From: Proteus terrae
GTDB lineage: Bacteria > Pseudomonadota > Gammaproteobacteria > Enterobacterales > Enterobacteriaceae
DNA: 64,000 bases
Assembly (NCBI RefSeq): GCF_003144325.1
Contig: NZ_PENS01000004.1
Span: forward strand, 62,001 to 126,000
Direction of reading: 5' to 3'
Shown: in pieces, positions 30,365 through 40,129 of the stretch
Layout of the letters: every line of letters begins with the position of its first letter
Position numbering within the stretch: position 1 is the stretch's first letter
Made by a program: the position numbers and the translations under genes
Notes under the pieces: generated by a model
What the model was told of the DNA's origin: nothing
Database searches by the model: none
Seen by the model: the letters and a program-made list of their open reading frames with translations, nothing else

Positions 30365-31087
30365 ATGAATTCAATTCGATATGCCCGCATCTGCCAAATG
30401 ATGGCGATGCGGCAACCTGATCTTACCGTTTGCCTTGAAGAAGTGCATAAATCCCATAATGTTGCAGCCGTTATAAGAACGGCTGATGCTGTAGGCATTC
30501 CTAAAATTCATGCTATTTGGCCTGAAGAAAAAATGCGGATGTTAGTTTCCCCCGCAGCAGGAAGTAATAGCTGGGTCAATGTAGAAACTCATCCTACTAT
30601 CACAGATGCGGTTAACGCCTTTCGTACCCAAGGTATGCAAGTTCTTGCGACTCATCTCTCAGATAAAGCAGTTGATTTTCGTGAGATTGATTACACTCGT
30701 CCAACTTGTATTATTATGGGACAAGAAAAAACGGGGATCTCACAAGATGCTATCGCACTTGCAGATCAAGATATTATTGTGCCGATGATGGGAATGGTAC
30801 AATCGCTGAATGTTTCTGTCGCCAGTGCACTAATTTTATATGAAGCACAACGCCAACGTCAGGCTGCAGGTATGTATAATCGAACAGAGAGCACCTTAAC
30901 AGAAGAAGAACAACAAATTCTTCTCTTTGAAGGCGGATACCCGGTATTGGCAGAAGTTTCTCGCCGTAAAGGACTGCCTCGCCCTTATATTAATGGTAGC
31001 GGTGAAATTGAAGCGCCGGAGTCATGGTGGGCGGAAATGCAAATGACACAAAAACAACTTAGGAAATTAAAAAAGACGGAGTATTGA
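30365..31087 (+). CDS. trmH: tRNA (guanosine(18)-2'-O)-methyltransferase
   Basis: SPOUT-class enzyme that 2'-O-methylates G18 in the tRNA D loop. 240 aa (E. coli 229). Motif 1 VHKSHNVAAVIRTADAVG, motif 2 IIMGQEKTGIS and motif 3 MVQSLNVSVASALILYEAQRQR form the deep-knot SAM site. Sits 2 bases after spoT (hence the old name spoU) and 4 bases before recG. Confidence 0.96.
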   Translation: MNSIRYARICQMMAMRQPDLTVCLEEVHKSHNVAAVIRTADAVGIPKIHAIWPEEKMRMLVSPAAGSNSWVNVETHPTITDAVNAFRTQGMQVLATHLSDKAVDFREIDYTRPTCIIMGQEKTGISQDAIALADQDIIVPMMGMVQSLNVSVASALILYEAQRQRQAAGMYNRTESTLTEEEQQILLFEGGYPVLAEVSRRKGLPRPYINGSGEIEAPESWWAEMQMTQKQLRKLKKTEY

Positions 31088-31091
31088 TCCC

Positions 31092-33179
31092 ATGAAAGGA
31101 AAACTGCTTGATGCAATCCCCTTAACCACTCTTCACGGCGTAGGTGCAAGTCAGGCAGACAAGCTGGCAAAAATAGGGCTTGTGACTATTGAGGATTTGT
31201 TACTCCACCTTCCTTTGCGTTATGAAGATCAAACGCATCTTTATGCTATCAGTGATCTCCTTCCCGGTATTCCTGCCACTGTTTCTGGCGAAATCTTAAG
31301 AACTGAAGTCAGTTTTGGTCGGCGTAAAATGATGACCTGCCAAATTTCTGATGGCTCTGGAATTTTAACACTTCGCTTTTTTAACTTTACAGCGGCGATG
31401 AAAAATAACCTTGCTCAAGGTAAACAGGTCACAGCTTATGGCGAAGTTAAACGAGGAAGTCGGGGCCCTGAAATTATTCACCCTGAATATAAAATCAAAG
31501 TTGCAGGCTCTGAAGTTAAACTGCAAGAAACACTCACTCCCATCTATTCAACGACAGAAGGCTTACGCCAAACATCATTACGTAAATTAATAGAACAAGC
31601 ATTAGAATTACTTGATACCTGCGCTATTAACGAATTATTACCTGAGCAATTTATTCACGGTTTACCCCCATTAGCCACAGCATTACGTACACTGCATAAT
31701 CCGCCTCCTGATATCGCTTTTGCTGAACTTGAGAAAGGACAGCATCCTGCGCAAAAAAGGCTAATTATTGAAGAATTGCTGGCTCACAATCTAGGTATGC
31801 TCAATGCAAGAGCTGGTGCACAATCTTATCGTGCAGAGCCATTGTTTATGCCAAATACATCAACGTTACGTCAGCAATTTCTCGCCTCTCTCCCCTTTAC
31901 CCCGACTAATGCACAACAACGTGTCGTCAATGAGATAGAAACAGATTTAGAAAAAGACTATCCAATGATGCGATTGATCCAAGGAGATGTAGGCTCAGGT
32001 AAAACGCTAGTTGCCGCATTAAGTGCGTTACGTGCTATTGCTAATGGTAAGCAAGTGGCTTTAATGGCACCAACAGAATTGTTAGCAGAGCAACATGCAT
32101 TAACCTTTAGAAAATGGTTTGAGCCTTTTGGTATCCAAGTAGGTTGGCTAGCAGGAAAACAGAAAGGGAAAGCCCGCGAAACACAGCAAAATGCCATTGC
32201 AAATGGTGAAGTATCGATCATTATTGGAACACATGCGATTTTCCAAGAACAAGTTAAATTTCACTCTCTAGCCTTAGTGATTATTGATGAACAACACCGT
32301 TTTGGTGTGCATCAACGCCTTGCCTTATGGAAAAAAGGTGAAGAACAAGGCTTTCACCCTCATCAATTGGTGATGACAGCAACGCCTATCCCACGAACAT
32401 TAGCGATGACCGCTTATGCTGATATGGACACCTCTATCATCGACGAATTACCGCCGGGGCGTACACCTGTTACTACTGTCGCTATCCCTGATACTCGCCG
32501 TAATGACATTATTGAACGCATCAGACTAGCTTGCACAGAAGAGAATCGACAAGCCTATTGGGTATGCACCTTAATTGAAGATTCTGAAGTACTTGAAGCG
32601 CAAGCTGCCCAAGTTATCTATGATGAACTTACAATAGCACTCCCTGAAATCAAAGTAGGATTGGTACATGGGCGAATGAAGCCCGCAGAGAAACAAGCTG
32701 TAATGGCGGCATTTAAAGAAAATAAGCTCCAACTTTTAGTTGCAACAACAGTGATTGAAGTTGGCGTTGACGTACCTAATGCAAGTTTGATGATCATTGA
32801 TAACCCAGAACGGTTAGGGCTAGCACAATTACACCAATTACGTGGACGTGTAGGTCGAGGGGCTATCGCCTCTCATTGTGTCTTGTTGTATAAAACGCCA
32901 CTCACTCAAACAGCGCGTTTGCGATTGCAGGTATTAAGGGATAGCAATGATGGTTTTGTCATTGCACAAAAAGATCTCGAAATTCGTGGCCCTGGTGAGC
33001 TTCTAGGTACTAAGCAAACAGGTAATGTACAATTTAAAGTGGCTGATTTATTACGCGATCAGGGACTCATTCCTGAAGTACAACGTATTGCACGTTACCT
33101 ACATGAACATTACCCTAAGCATTCACAAGCCTTAATCGAACGCTGGTTACCGACTAAAACACAGTATAGCCAAGCATAA
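31092..33179 (+). CDS. recG: ATP-dependent DNA helicase RecG
   Basis: Remodels stalled replication forks and branched recombination intermediates. 695 aa (E. coli 693). N-terminal wedge/OB domain (about 1-200), then helicase motifs: I GDVGSGKT, II DEQH (VIIDEQHRFG), III TATPIPRT, V TTVIEVGVDVPNA, VI QLRGRVGRG, then the TRG region. Last gene of the gmk-rpoZ-spoT-trmH-recG series, convergent with gltS. Confidence 0.97.
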   Translation: MKGKLLDAIPLTTLHGVGASQADKLAKIGLVTIEDLLLHLPLRYEDQTHLYAISDLLPGIPATVSGEILRTEVSFGRRKMMTCQISDGSGILTLRFFNFTAAMKNNLAQGKQVTAYGEVKRGSRGPEIIHPEYKIKVAGSEVKLQETLTPIYSTTEGLRQTSLRKLIEQALELLDTCAINELLPEQFIHGLPPLATALRTLHNPPPDIAFAELEKGQHPAQKRLIIEELLAHNLGMLNARAGAQSYRAEPLFMPNTSTLRQQFLASLPFTPTNAQQRVVNEIETDLEKDYPMMRLIQGDVGSGKTLVAALSALRAIANGKQVALMAPTELLAEQHALTFRKWFEPFGIQVGWLAGKQKGKARETQQNAIANGEVSIIIGTHAIFQEQVKFHSLALVIIDEQHRFGVHQRLALWKKGEEQGFHPHQLVMTATPIPRTLAMTAYADMDTSIIDELPPGRTPVTTVAIPDTRRNDIIERIRLACTEENRQAYWVCTLIEDSEVLEAQAAQVIYDELTIALPEIKVGLVHGRMKPAEKQAVMAAFKENKLQLLVATTVIEVGVDVPNASLMIIDNPERLGLAQLHQLRGRVGRGAIASHCVLLYKTPLTQTARLRLQVLRDSNDGFVIAQKDLEIRGPGELLGTKQTGNVQFKVADLLRDQGLIPEVQRIARYLHEHYPKHSQALIERWLPTKTQYSQA

Positions 33180-33257
33180 GATCATTCTTTGCATCGCCTT
33201 AACATGCCGTTAAACTCGATTCAGCGTGATATTGAAATAGAACATCCCATAAAAAAA

Positions 33258-33304
33258 CACCCCAATGCTGAAAACCAACAATGCTGAAAACCAACAATGG
33301 GGTG
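33258..33304 (-). terminator. gltS terminator with a duplicated loop
   Basis: Minus-strand stem CACCCCATTG / CATTGGGGTG (one mismatch) followed by TTTTTTT. The loop contains a perfect tandem copy of a 16-base unit (33264-33279 and 33280-33295). Confidence 0.75.
33264..33295. repeat. 16-bp perfect tandem duplication
   Basis: AATGCTGAAAACCAAC occurs twice head to tail, and the bases after it (AATG) begin a third copy. It enlarges the loop of the gltS terminator and looks like recent replication slippage. Confidence 0.9.
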
Positions 33305-33345
33305 CTATTTAATACAGAGATACTTCTTCAGTGATAACGGTAAAA

Positions 33346-34560
33346 CTATCCTGCTATAGGTGTAAAGAATGGCAATAGTAGATACAGCTTGATCACTATT
33401 GCATTCACAATATCAATAAAGAACGCACCAACCATTGGTACGACTAAGAACGCTAGATGAGAAGGCCCAAAACGATCCGTAACGGCTTGCATATTGGCAA
33501 TTGCCGTTGGTGTTGCCCCTAAACCAAAACCACAGTGACCCGCAGCTAAAACCGCCGCATCGTAATTTTTACCCATTACTCGGAATGTCACAAAAATAGC
33601 GTATAGCGCCATGACACCCGCTTGAACGCCAAGGATAACCAACATAGGTATCGCCAGAGATGCAAGCTCCCATAATTTCAAGCTCATTAATGCCATCGCT
33701 AAGAATAACGATAAACTTACGTTACCTAAAACGGACACAGCTCTATCAAAAACACGATAGAAACCAAGCATTGACAGGCTATTACTTAAAATAACGCCGA
33801 TAAACAGGACACACACAAAGGTCGGTAATGAGAATGCAGTACCTTCTAATAATTGAGAAAGGAATGTACCCGCCATTAAACAAATCGCGATCATCGCAAT
33901 GGTTTCTAACAAGACCATTGACGTGATCATTCTGCCTGTAGTGGGTTTCTCAAACGCTGTTGGCATTTCATGGTCGTCAGCGCCTAATCCTGGCGTTGGA
34001 ATATTTTTGATTAAGTAGCGCGCAACAGGGCCACCAATCAATCCTCCCAAAACTAAACCAAAGGTTGCACACGCCATCGCTACTTCAGATGCACTCATGA
34101 AGCCATAGTTTTCAACAAACGTTTTACCCCAAGCCGCCCCTGTACCATGACCACCCGATAATGTAATCGAGCCTGCAAGTAATCCCATTAATGGATCAAG
34201 ACCTAACATTTTTGCTAGCGCGATACCAACGGTATTTTGTACTAACAACAACCCAACAACGACAAAGACGAAAATAAAAAGCGCTTTTCCTCCGGCCTTT
34301 AAGCTCGCGAGATTTGCGTTTAACCCGATTGTTGCAAAGAAGGCTAGCATTAATGGATCTTTAAGTGACAGATCAAAACTCACTTCCCAATCCATAAAAG
34401 ATTTGAATGCTAATAGAAGAACTGCAACAAGTAGCCCACCTGCAACAGGTTCTGGGATCGTATACCGTTCTAAAAAAGGAACAGATTTCACTAACTTACG
34501 TCCGATCAAGAGAACCAAAGTGGCCGCAACCAGCGTGCCATAAACATCAAGATGATACAT
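33346..34560 (-). CDS. gltS: sodium/glutamate symporter GltS
   Basis: Na+-driven glutamate uptake across the inner membrane. 404 aa (E. coli 401). Two inverted halves of about five helices each, with the reentrant-loop signatures GSITLSGGHGTGAAWG and GHCGFGLGATPTAIANMQ, which form the transport core. The start MYHLDVYGTLVAA fits the family. Divergent from xanP, as in E. coli. Confidence 0.96.
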   Translation of the reverse strand: MYHLDVYGTLVAATLVLLIGRKLVKSVPFLERYTIPEPVAGGLLVAVLLLAFKSFMDWEVSFDLSLKDPLMLAFFATIGLNANLASLKAGGKALFIFVFVVVGLLLVQNTVGIALAKMLGLDPLMGLLAGSITLSGGHGTGAAWGKTFVENYGFMSASEVAMACATFGLVLGGLIGGPVARYLIKNIPTPGLGADDHEMPTAFEKPTTGRMITSMVLLETIAMIAICLMAGTFLSQLLEGTAFSLPTFVCVLFIGVILSNSLSMLGFYRVFDRAVSVLGNVSLSLFLAMALMSLKLWELASLAIPMLVILGVQAGVMALYAIFVTFRVMGKNYDAAVLAAGHCGFGLGATPTAIANMQAVTDRFGPSHLAFLVVPMVGAFFIDIVNAIVIKLYLLLPFFTPIAG

Positions 34561-34733
34561 TTATGTACCCCGTCTTATTTGTTAATTTTATATAAAAATA
34601 CTACGACGCTAAGTTCATCCATAAACAACGCCAAAAGCAGGTATCCCCGATTAGAAAAAAAAACGGAGACAAACACAAGTTAAAACATATAAAAATGTGA
34701 GCGCCTCTTATGCATTTTGATAACATCATTTTC

Positions 34734-34749
34734 ACGCAAACGATTGCTT
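34734..34749 (+). promoter_or_regulatory. PurR-like operator upstream of xanP
   Basis: ACGCAAACGATTGCTT matches the PurR consensus ACGCAAACGTTTGCGT at 14 of 16 positions, including the central CG. Its right half overlaps a TTGCTT hexamer. Confidence 0.65.
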
Positions 34750-34771
34750 TTGTGGCGCAGATCATTAAAAT
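34744..34771 (+). promoter_or_regulatory. probable xanP promoter
   Basis: TTGCTT (34744-34749), 16-base spacer, TAAAAT (34766-34771). The overlap with the PurR-like operator would let the repressor block RNA polymerase. Confidence 0.5.
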
Positions 34772-34801
34772 ACCGTTTTTGTCGAATAAGAAATTCACAC
34801 C

Positions 34802-36193
34802 ATGGTTACTTCAGAAAATCAAAATTTGCCTAAAGATAGTGATGTTTCAGTTAAAAAAAATAGCGAGCTTCTTTTTGCTTTAGAAGAAAAACCGCCATTA
34901 GCTCAAACGCTTTTTGCCGCATGTCAGCACCTTTTAGCCATGTTTGTCGCAGTTATTACTCCCGCAATTTTAATTTGCCAAGCATTAGGACTACCGGCAC
35001 ACGATACCCAACGCATTATTAGTATGTCTTTATTTGCATCAGGTATTGCCTCTTTAATACAAATTCGAGCTTGGGGACCTATAGGTTCAGGATTGTTATC
35101 AATTCAAGGAACAAGCTTTAACTTTGTTGCTCCACTCATTATGGGAGGATTAGCTCTTAAAAATGGTGGTGCAGATATTCCGACAATGATGGCAGCCCTT
35201 TTTGGAACCTTAATGGTCGCCTCATTAACAGAAATCGTCCTTTCACGCGTACTTCACCTAGCAAGACGTATCATTACGCCTTTAGTTTCAGGTGTAGTCG
35301 TGATGATTATTGGTCTATCATTAATTCAAGTCGGATTAACGTCTATAGGTGGCGGTTATGCTGCTATCGAAAATAATACTTTTGGCTCGCCACAGAACTT
35401 ATTGTTAGCAAGCTCTGTTCTTATCGTTATTATTTTACTTAATCGACAAAAAAATCCTTACTTACGAGTAGCTTCTTTAGTTATTGCAATGGCAGTGGGT
35501 TATGTTCTTGCTTGGGCTTTAGATATGTTACCCACACCCGCAGAACATCAAGAAACACCGCTGATCACGATCCCTGAGCCATTTTATTATGGCCTATCAT
35601 TTGATTGGAATTTACTTATTCCTTTAATGCTGGTGTTTATGATCACTTCGCTAGAAACCATTGGTGATATCACGGCAACTTCTGATGTTTCAGAGCAGCC
35701 CGTCAGTGGTCCCTTATATATGAAGCGCATCAAAGGGGGTGTATTAGCTAATGGAATTAACTCCATGGTTTCAGCATTTTTCAATACCTTCCCAAACTCT
35801 TGTTTTGGCCAAAATAATGGTGTGATCCAATTAACAGGTGTTGCTAGCCGCTACGTAGGTTATATTGTTGCAGCAATGCTTGTTATCTTAGGTTTATTTC
35901 CATTCGTTGCTGAATTTGTACAAAGAATTCCTGAGCCAGTATTAGGCGGAGCCACATTAGTGATGTTCGGTACAATAGCTGCGTCTGGCGTACGTATTGT
36001 TTCTAAAGAAGCATTAAACCGCCGAGCCATCATGATCCTTGCTATTTCACTTGCGGTAGGGTTAGGCGTTTCGCAACAGCCTCAAATATTACAGTTTGCC
36101 CCTGATTGGCTAAAAACATTGCTGTCATCAGGTATTGCTGCGGGCGGTTTAACGGCCATTATTTTAAATCTAATTTTCCCACCAGAAAAATAA
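34802..36193 (+). CDS. xanP: xanthine:proton symporter XanP (NCS2 family)
   Basis: Imports xanthine with protons. 463 aa, as in E. coli XanP (YicE), and alike over nearly the whole length, for example [36 protein letters not shown] and the NAT/NCS2 signature [14 protein letters not shown] with the preceding NTFPNS. About 14 membrane segments; the N-terminal 25 residues are variable and polar. Likely repressed by PurR. Followed by a terminator at 36221. Confidence 0.95.
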   Translation: MVTSENQNLPKDSDVSVKKNSELLFALEEKPPLAQTLFAACQHLLAMFVAVITPAILICQALGLPAHDTQRIISMSLFASGIASLIQIRAWGPIGSGLLSIQGTSFNFVAPLIMGGLALKNGGADIPTMMAALFGTLMVASLTEIVLSRVLHLARRIITPLVSGVVVMIIGLSLIQVGLTSIGGGYAAIENNTFGSPQNLLLASSVLIVIILLNRQKNPYLRVASLVIAMAVGYVLAWALDMLPTPAEHQETPLITIPEPFYYGLSFDWNLLIPLMLVFMITSLETIGDITATSDVSEQPVSGPLYMKRIKGGVLANGINSMVSAFFNTFPNSCFGQNNGVIQLTGVASRYVGYIVAAMLVILGLFPFVAEFVQRIPEPVLGGATLVMFGTIAASGVRIVSKEALNRRAIMILAISLAVGLGVSQQPQILQFAPDWLKTLLSSGIAAGGLTAIILNLIFPPEK

Positions 36194-36220
36194 TTATTAA
36201 TTAGCAATAAACGAGTAAAG

Positions 36221-36250
36221 CGCTATTTTTGATTATGAAAATAGCGTTTT
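36221..36250 (+). terminator. xanP terminator
   Basis: Nine-bp stem CGCTATTTT (36221-36229) / AAAATAGCG (36238-36246) followed by TTTTATTT. Confidence 0.85.
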
Positions 36251-36347
36251 ATTTATCATCTTTAGGCCAATGGTATTTTTATAAAAGTATGATCCTTTGA
36301 GTTACGGTAAATCTTTATCTCAAGACTGAAAATCAAAGAAAAATAAA

Positions 36348-36893
36348 ATGACTACACCATTGAGCCCAATAAAAAATCCTGCACTCAAATACTTAAAAAG
36401 TCATCCATCTACTCAAGATTTTCATATACAAACTATTGAGCAATTTTTTACTTATCTCAAAGATTCTATTCTTTCATTATTTAATAGTGATCATAAATTT
36501 ACTTATTTAGGAAATAAGCCTGTTGCTGAATTCAATTTAGAGCATATTAAAAAAGACTTAGGTACGTTTTTAACTAACCCATATCTTAATAAGCCTACAG
36601 TAGATGCTCTTAAATATTCATTTAATTACTTACAGAATCAATCTTACATTACTCCTAATCTTCACGATATTTACCGTTCTGGAAGTCTTGAACCTAATGA
36701 TTTGATTTCTCAGTTAATTAACTACAGTAACAAACTTCATCAGCAAAAATTAAGTACAACAGAAGGACGACATGCTCAGTTGGTTATGAAAATACTAGGG
36801 GAAGTAAACAGTCATTTAAAACGATTACCCAATACGGGAAATCTGACATCCAGAATATCTAGCATCCTTAATAAACAAGTGAAATCTCTTTGA
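36348..36893 (+). CDS. orphan cytoplasmic protein of unknown function
   Basis: 181 aa, rich in Leu, Asn, Ser and Lys, largely helical by eye, without signal peptide, membrane segment or Cys. No motif I recognise. The ribosome site is poor (A-rich GAAAAATAAA). It occupies the gap between xanP and yicH, with its own upstream space of about 95 bases after the xanP terminator. AT-rich codons such as AAA, AAT and TTA dominate even more than in its neighbours. A recently acquired or fast-evolving gene is possible. Confidence 0.7.
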   Translation: MTTPLSPIKNPALKYLKSHPSTQDFHIQTIEQFFTYLKDSILSLFNSDHKFTYLGNKPVAEFNLEHIKKDLGTFLTNPYLNKPTVDALKYSFNYLQNQSYITPNLHDIYRSGSLEPNDLISQLINYSNKLHQQKLSTTEGRHAQLVMKILGEVNSHLKRLPNTGNLTSRISSILNKQVKSL

Positions 36894-36978
36894 TTTATCC
36901 GATGAATACTTGAGCATCGCCTAGTTTTCAGGCATAACTGTATAATGTTTTGATGGAGTATAAAACAGGAGAAGGGTT

Positions 36979-38655
36979 ATGCGCTGGCTGATGAAAAGTT
37001 TGGTATCTCTGATACTTATCGTTATTTTATTTATTATTATAATTTACGCTTTTATTCAGACTCAGTGGGGCGCGCAGAAAACCAGTGAATGGCTGACACA
37101 ATACACTGACTATGATATTCGCTTCTCAGGTATTGAGCATGATCTTATGCAACCCGAGCAAGTCATTGTTCATGATCTCCTCGTTAATCCTAAACAAGAT
37201 AAATCGACAGTATCGGCAAAATCAGCACAAATTCGATTTAATTGGCAATTTTTTACCACCCCTTCTCATCTGCAAAAAATTACATTAGAAAATGGCAATA
37301 TTGAGTTTGCAGACAAAACACCTTCAATACCCTTAAGTGCCGATATCTTACAATTTAAAAATATGGCACTAAACAGTAAAAAGAATAATTTTTCTTTTGA
37401 TGCCAATAAAGTAACAGGTGGTATTACGCCATGGATCCCAACATCAACCGATTTGATAGGAGCGGGTCATTTCCAATTCTCTATTGCTAATGGCATGATA
37501 AATAATAATGAATTCAGTAATTTTATTATCTCTGGGCAATATCAGCCAAATAGTATTCAAATAGAGAAATTAGGTACTCGTCTACTTAATGGCTCACTAT
37601 CTTTGAGTGGGCAATATCAAGATAATCAATGGAAATTTGATGAGGTTTATATGAATGGGTTGCGCTGGCAATCCTCGCAAACCCTTAACGAATTAATTCA
37701 GTCTCTCTCTGAATATCCTCGTATTAGTATAAGAGCACTTAATATTGTTGATTTTACTGCTGAAGGAAAACAGTGGGCAATCAGTGGCTTTGATGGGCAA
37801 TTTTCTCAGTTTAGTTGGGATAAGGCTCTTTCATTTACAACTGGTGAACTCAATACAAATGATGTTGTTTTTCAAGATGAACACTTCACTGATCTTATCG
37901 CAAAACTCAACCAGCAGAACAATCAACTCAATCTAGATAGCCTCAGCCTACGCTACGAGAAAGGCTTAATTAAACTTGCTGGTCATTGGAATAAAGACAA
38001 CAAAACCATCAGGATCCAAGACGCCACATTATCGGGTCTTTTATATACGCTACCTGAAAATTGGCTCACTTTTTTAGCTAAACCAATAGATGATAAGAGT
38101 AATATTCAAAATATCACTATCGAACAGTTATCTATCAATCAATCCATTTTGATTGATATCACGCCAGAATTTCCATTCCAATTCACGAATTTAACAGGAA
38201 AACTGCAAAATTTAGTAATTGCAAAAGAAGGTGAATGGGGATTATGGCAAGGCTCAGCGGTATTTAATGCTGATAGTGGTACATTAAATCGTATTGAATT
38301 ACGTCGCCCTGATTTAAAAATTGTCACTCAACAAGATAACGCTATCGTTGAGCAATATTCAGCATTTATTGGTGATGGCATTGTTCGGGGTTCAGCTGGT
38401 TTAGTGCAATCTAACCAACAGCGCCAATTTTCACTTATTGCTAATGGATTAAATGTACCTTTATCAATACCTTACACATTAGGTTTCAAAACAACCTACT
38501 CTGACGAAGTAGGCCAATTCACACTAAAACTGAAAGGTGATTTACGTTCAAACCCAGTGGAATCAACGCTTAATGGTACATTAACTGGAAGTAAAGGTGA
38601 GCAACAAATACTCAACTCAGTGATACAAAATGGCGAAATAATTAATCACCTATAA
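36979..38655 (+). CDS. yicH: YicH, AsmA-family inner-membrane-anchored protein
   Basis: 558 aa (E. coli YicH 569). One N-terminal membrane anchor (SLVSLILIVILFIIIIYAFI) and a long periplasmic beta-rich part. The N-terminal repeat DYDIRFSGIEHDLMQPEQVIVHDL is typical of AsmA-like domains. AsmA-like proteins (YhdP, TamB, YdbH, YicH) are bridge-like lipid carriers between inner and outer membrane; a phospholipid role for YicH is inferred from the family. AGGAGAAGG precedes the ATG. xanP-yicH order as in E. coli except for the inserted orphan. Confidence 0.92.
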   Translation: MRWLMKSLVSLILIVILFIIIIYAFIQTQWGAQKTSEWLTQYTDYDIRFSGIEHDLMQPEQVIVHDLLVNPKQDKSTVSAKSAQIRFNWQFFTTPSHLQKITLENGNIEFADKTPSIPLSADILQFKNMALNSKKNNFSFDANKVTGGITPWIPTSTDLIGAGHFQFSIANGMINNNEFSNFIISGQYQPNSIQIEKLGTRLLNGSLSLSGQYQDNQWKFDEVYMNGLRWQSSQTLNELIQSLSEYPRISIRALNIVDFTAEGKQWAISGFDGQFSQFSWDKALSFTTGELNTNDVVFQDEHFTDLIAKLNQQNNQLNLDSLSLRYEKGLIKLAGHWNKDNKTIRIQDATLSGLLYTLPENWLTFLAKPIDDKSNIQNITIEQLSINQSILIDITPEFPFQFTNLTGKLQNLVIAKEGEWGLWQGSAVFNADSGTLNRIELRRPDLKIVTQQDNAIVEQYSAFIGDGIVRGSAGLVQSNQQRQFSLIANGLNVPLSIPYTLGFKTTYSDEVGQFTLKLKGDLRSNPVESTLNGTLTGSKGEQQILNSVIQNGEIINHL

Positions 38656-38742
38656 TATTGATCTTTCGCAGGAGCACAGATTGCTCCCTTTATAAAAAGC
38701 GTTACAATGCGCTATTGCCTTTTTCTTTATTGTGGAGTTTTC

Positions 38743-38982
38743 ATGTCTGACGAAGATTTTTCCCCTGAAAAAATATCTTTAAATGCGTTTCAACAATCTC
38801 CTTTAACTGCACTTGAAGATAACAGCACACTGCTTGTGTGTGATGACAACAAAACTCCGTTGTTCTATTGCCTTTCTAAAGAAGACTATGATGCATTGAT
38901 TGAGCGAGTTATGGATGCTGAACTTGCAGCGATCGTACTTGAACGTCGCCAAAATAAATTAGATGAACTTAATTTAGACTAA
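38743..38982 (+). CDS. Phd/YefM-antitoxin-like small protein without a toxin partner
   Basis: 79 aa from ATG 38743 (MSDEDFSPEK), preceded by TGGAG; the frame opens earlier at 38707 without a site. The core ISLNAFQQSPLTALEDN..LLVCDDNKTPLFYCLSKEDYDALIERV follows the Phd/YefM layout: a DNA-binding beta/helix part, then a helical C-terminus that would bind a toxin. No toxin gene follows; a terminator comes 36 bases after the stop. It may be a solitary regulator. Family call is by pattern only. Confidence 0.65.
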   Translation: MSDEDFSPEKISLNAFQQSPLTALEDNSTLLVCDDNKTPLFYCLSKEDYDALIERVMDAELAAIVLERRQNKLDELNLD

Positions 38983-39018
38983 TTTTATCGATGTATAATT
39001 TGTCTTAAATAGAACAAA

Positions 39019-39048
39019 CAAAAAAACACCTTTTCAGGTGTTTTTTTG
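39019..39048. terminator. bidirectional terminator between the antitoxin-like gene and rluF
   Basis: Twelve-bp stem CAAAAAAACACC / GGTGTTTTTTTG with a 6-base loop; T runs on both strands for the convergent genes. Confidence 0.88.
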
Positions 39049-39073
39049 TTTTTATCGCGTCTTCAAAATGAAC

Positions 39074-39955
39074 TTAGCGTTTTTTCTTTTTACGACCAGG
39101 CTGAACAAAACGCTTACGGGAATTATTTTCCGTTTCTTTAGTTTTTGTTTGAGGAATATGAATACCCAATGCTTTTGCATTACTACTGATTTGTTTTTTC
39201 GGCTTATTTTGCTTTGGCTTTGGCGGTGCTTCAGACGTTGATTTTTCAATCGCTTCAAATAAGGTAATTAATTCATCATCGGTCAAATCACGCCATTCAC
39301 CAACAGGCAATCCTGATAAGCTCACATTCATAATACGAATGCGTTCAAGCTTAGTGACTTCATAACCAAAATATTCACACATACGACGAATTTGACGATT
39401 TAACCCTTGAACTAAGGTAATACGAAACACCATCGGCGCTTCTTTCTTAACCTTACATTTCTTGGTTTTTTGTCCCATGATAGGAACACCAGCCCCCATT
39501 CCATGAATAAATTCATCTGTGATCGGCTTATTCACTGTCACAAGGTACTCTTTTTCATGATCATTACCTGCACGTAGGATTTTATTCACTAAATCGCCGT
39601 GGTTAGTCAGGAAAATCAATCCTTGTGAATCTTTATCTAAACGCCCAATTGGGAAAATACGGGTACTGTGGTTAACATAGTCAACAATATTATCTTTTTC
39701 GCCATCATCTGTGGTACTGACAATTCCCACTGGCTTATTCAGTGCAATCAAAACCAGCTCAGAGTTATCCTGTGCTTCAATTAATCGACCATTGACTTTG
39801 ACTTCATCGCCAGCAAATACTTGGTCGCCAATACTGGCGCGTTTGCCATTAATAAGGACAAGTCCTTGCTCAATATAACGGTCAGTCTCACGGCGTGAGC
39901 AGATCCCGCTTTCACTGATATATTTATTAAGACGAGTAGATAAATTGGTGTCCAT
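39074..39955 (-). CDS. rluF: 23S rRNA pseudouridine(2604) synthase RluF
   Basis: Makes pseudouridine at 2604 of 23S rRNA (and position 35 of tRNA-Tyr in E. coli). 293 aa from ATG 39955, with GGAGGGAAGC before it; an earlier ATG at 39988 has no site. S4-like RNA-binding domain ([21 protein letters not shown]) then the RsuA-type catalytic core with Asp107 in GRLDKDSQG. The C-terminal tail is Lys/Pro-rich and ends GRKKKKR, a basic extension seen in RluF. Confidence 0.95.
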   Translation of the reverse strand: MDTNLSTRLNKYISESGICSRRETDRYIEQGLVLINGKRASIGDQVFAGDEVKVNGRLIEAQDNSELVLIALNKPVGIVSTTDDGEKDNIVDYVNHSTRIFPIGRLDKDSQGLIFLTNHGDLVNKILRAGNDHEKEYLVTVNKPITDEFIHGMGAGVPIMGQKTKKCKVKKEAPMVFRITLVQGLNRQIRRMCEYFGYEVTKLERIRIMNVSLSGLPVGEWRDLTDDELITLFEAIEKSTSEAPPKPKQNKPKKQISSNAKALGIHIPQTKTKETENNSRKRFVQPGRKKKKR

Positions 39956-40129
39956 GCTTCCCTCCGTAAACTGCGAAATATACATCAATTGGATAGCGAT
40001 AGAAACACTATAAAATAAGCATCAAAGCATAGATTGATTATCCCCACGCTTTAACGTAAAAAAAATAACAAAAATGTTGGTAAGAATGGTAAAAAATAGA
40101 TTAAATTCAATGAATTAAATAAAATACAC

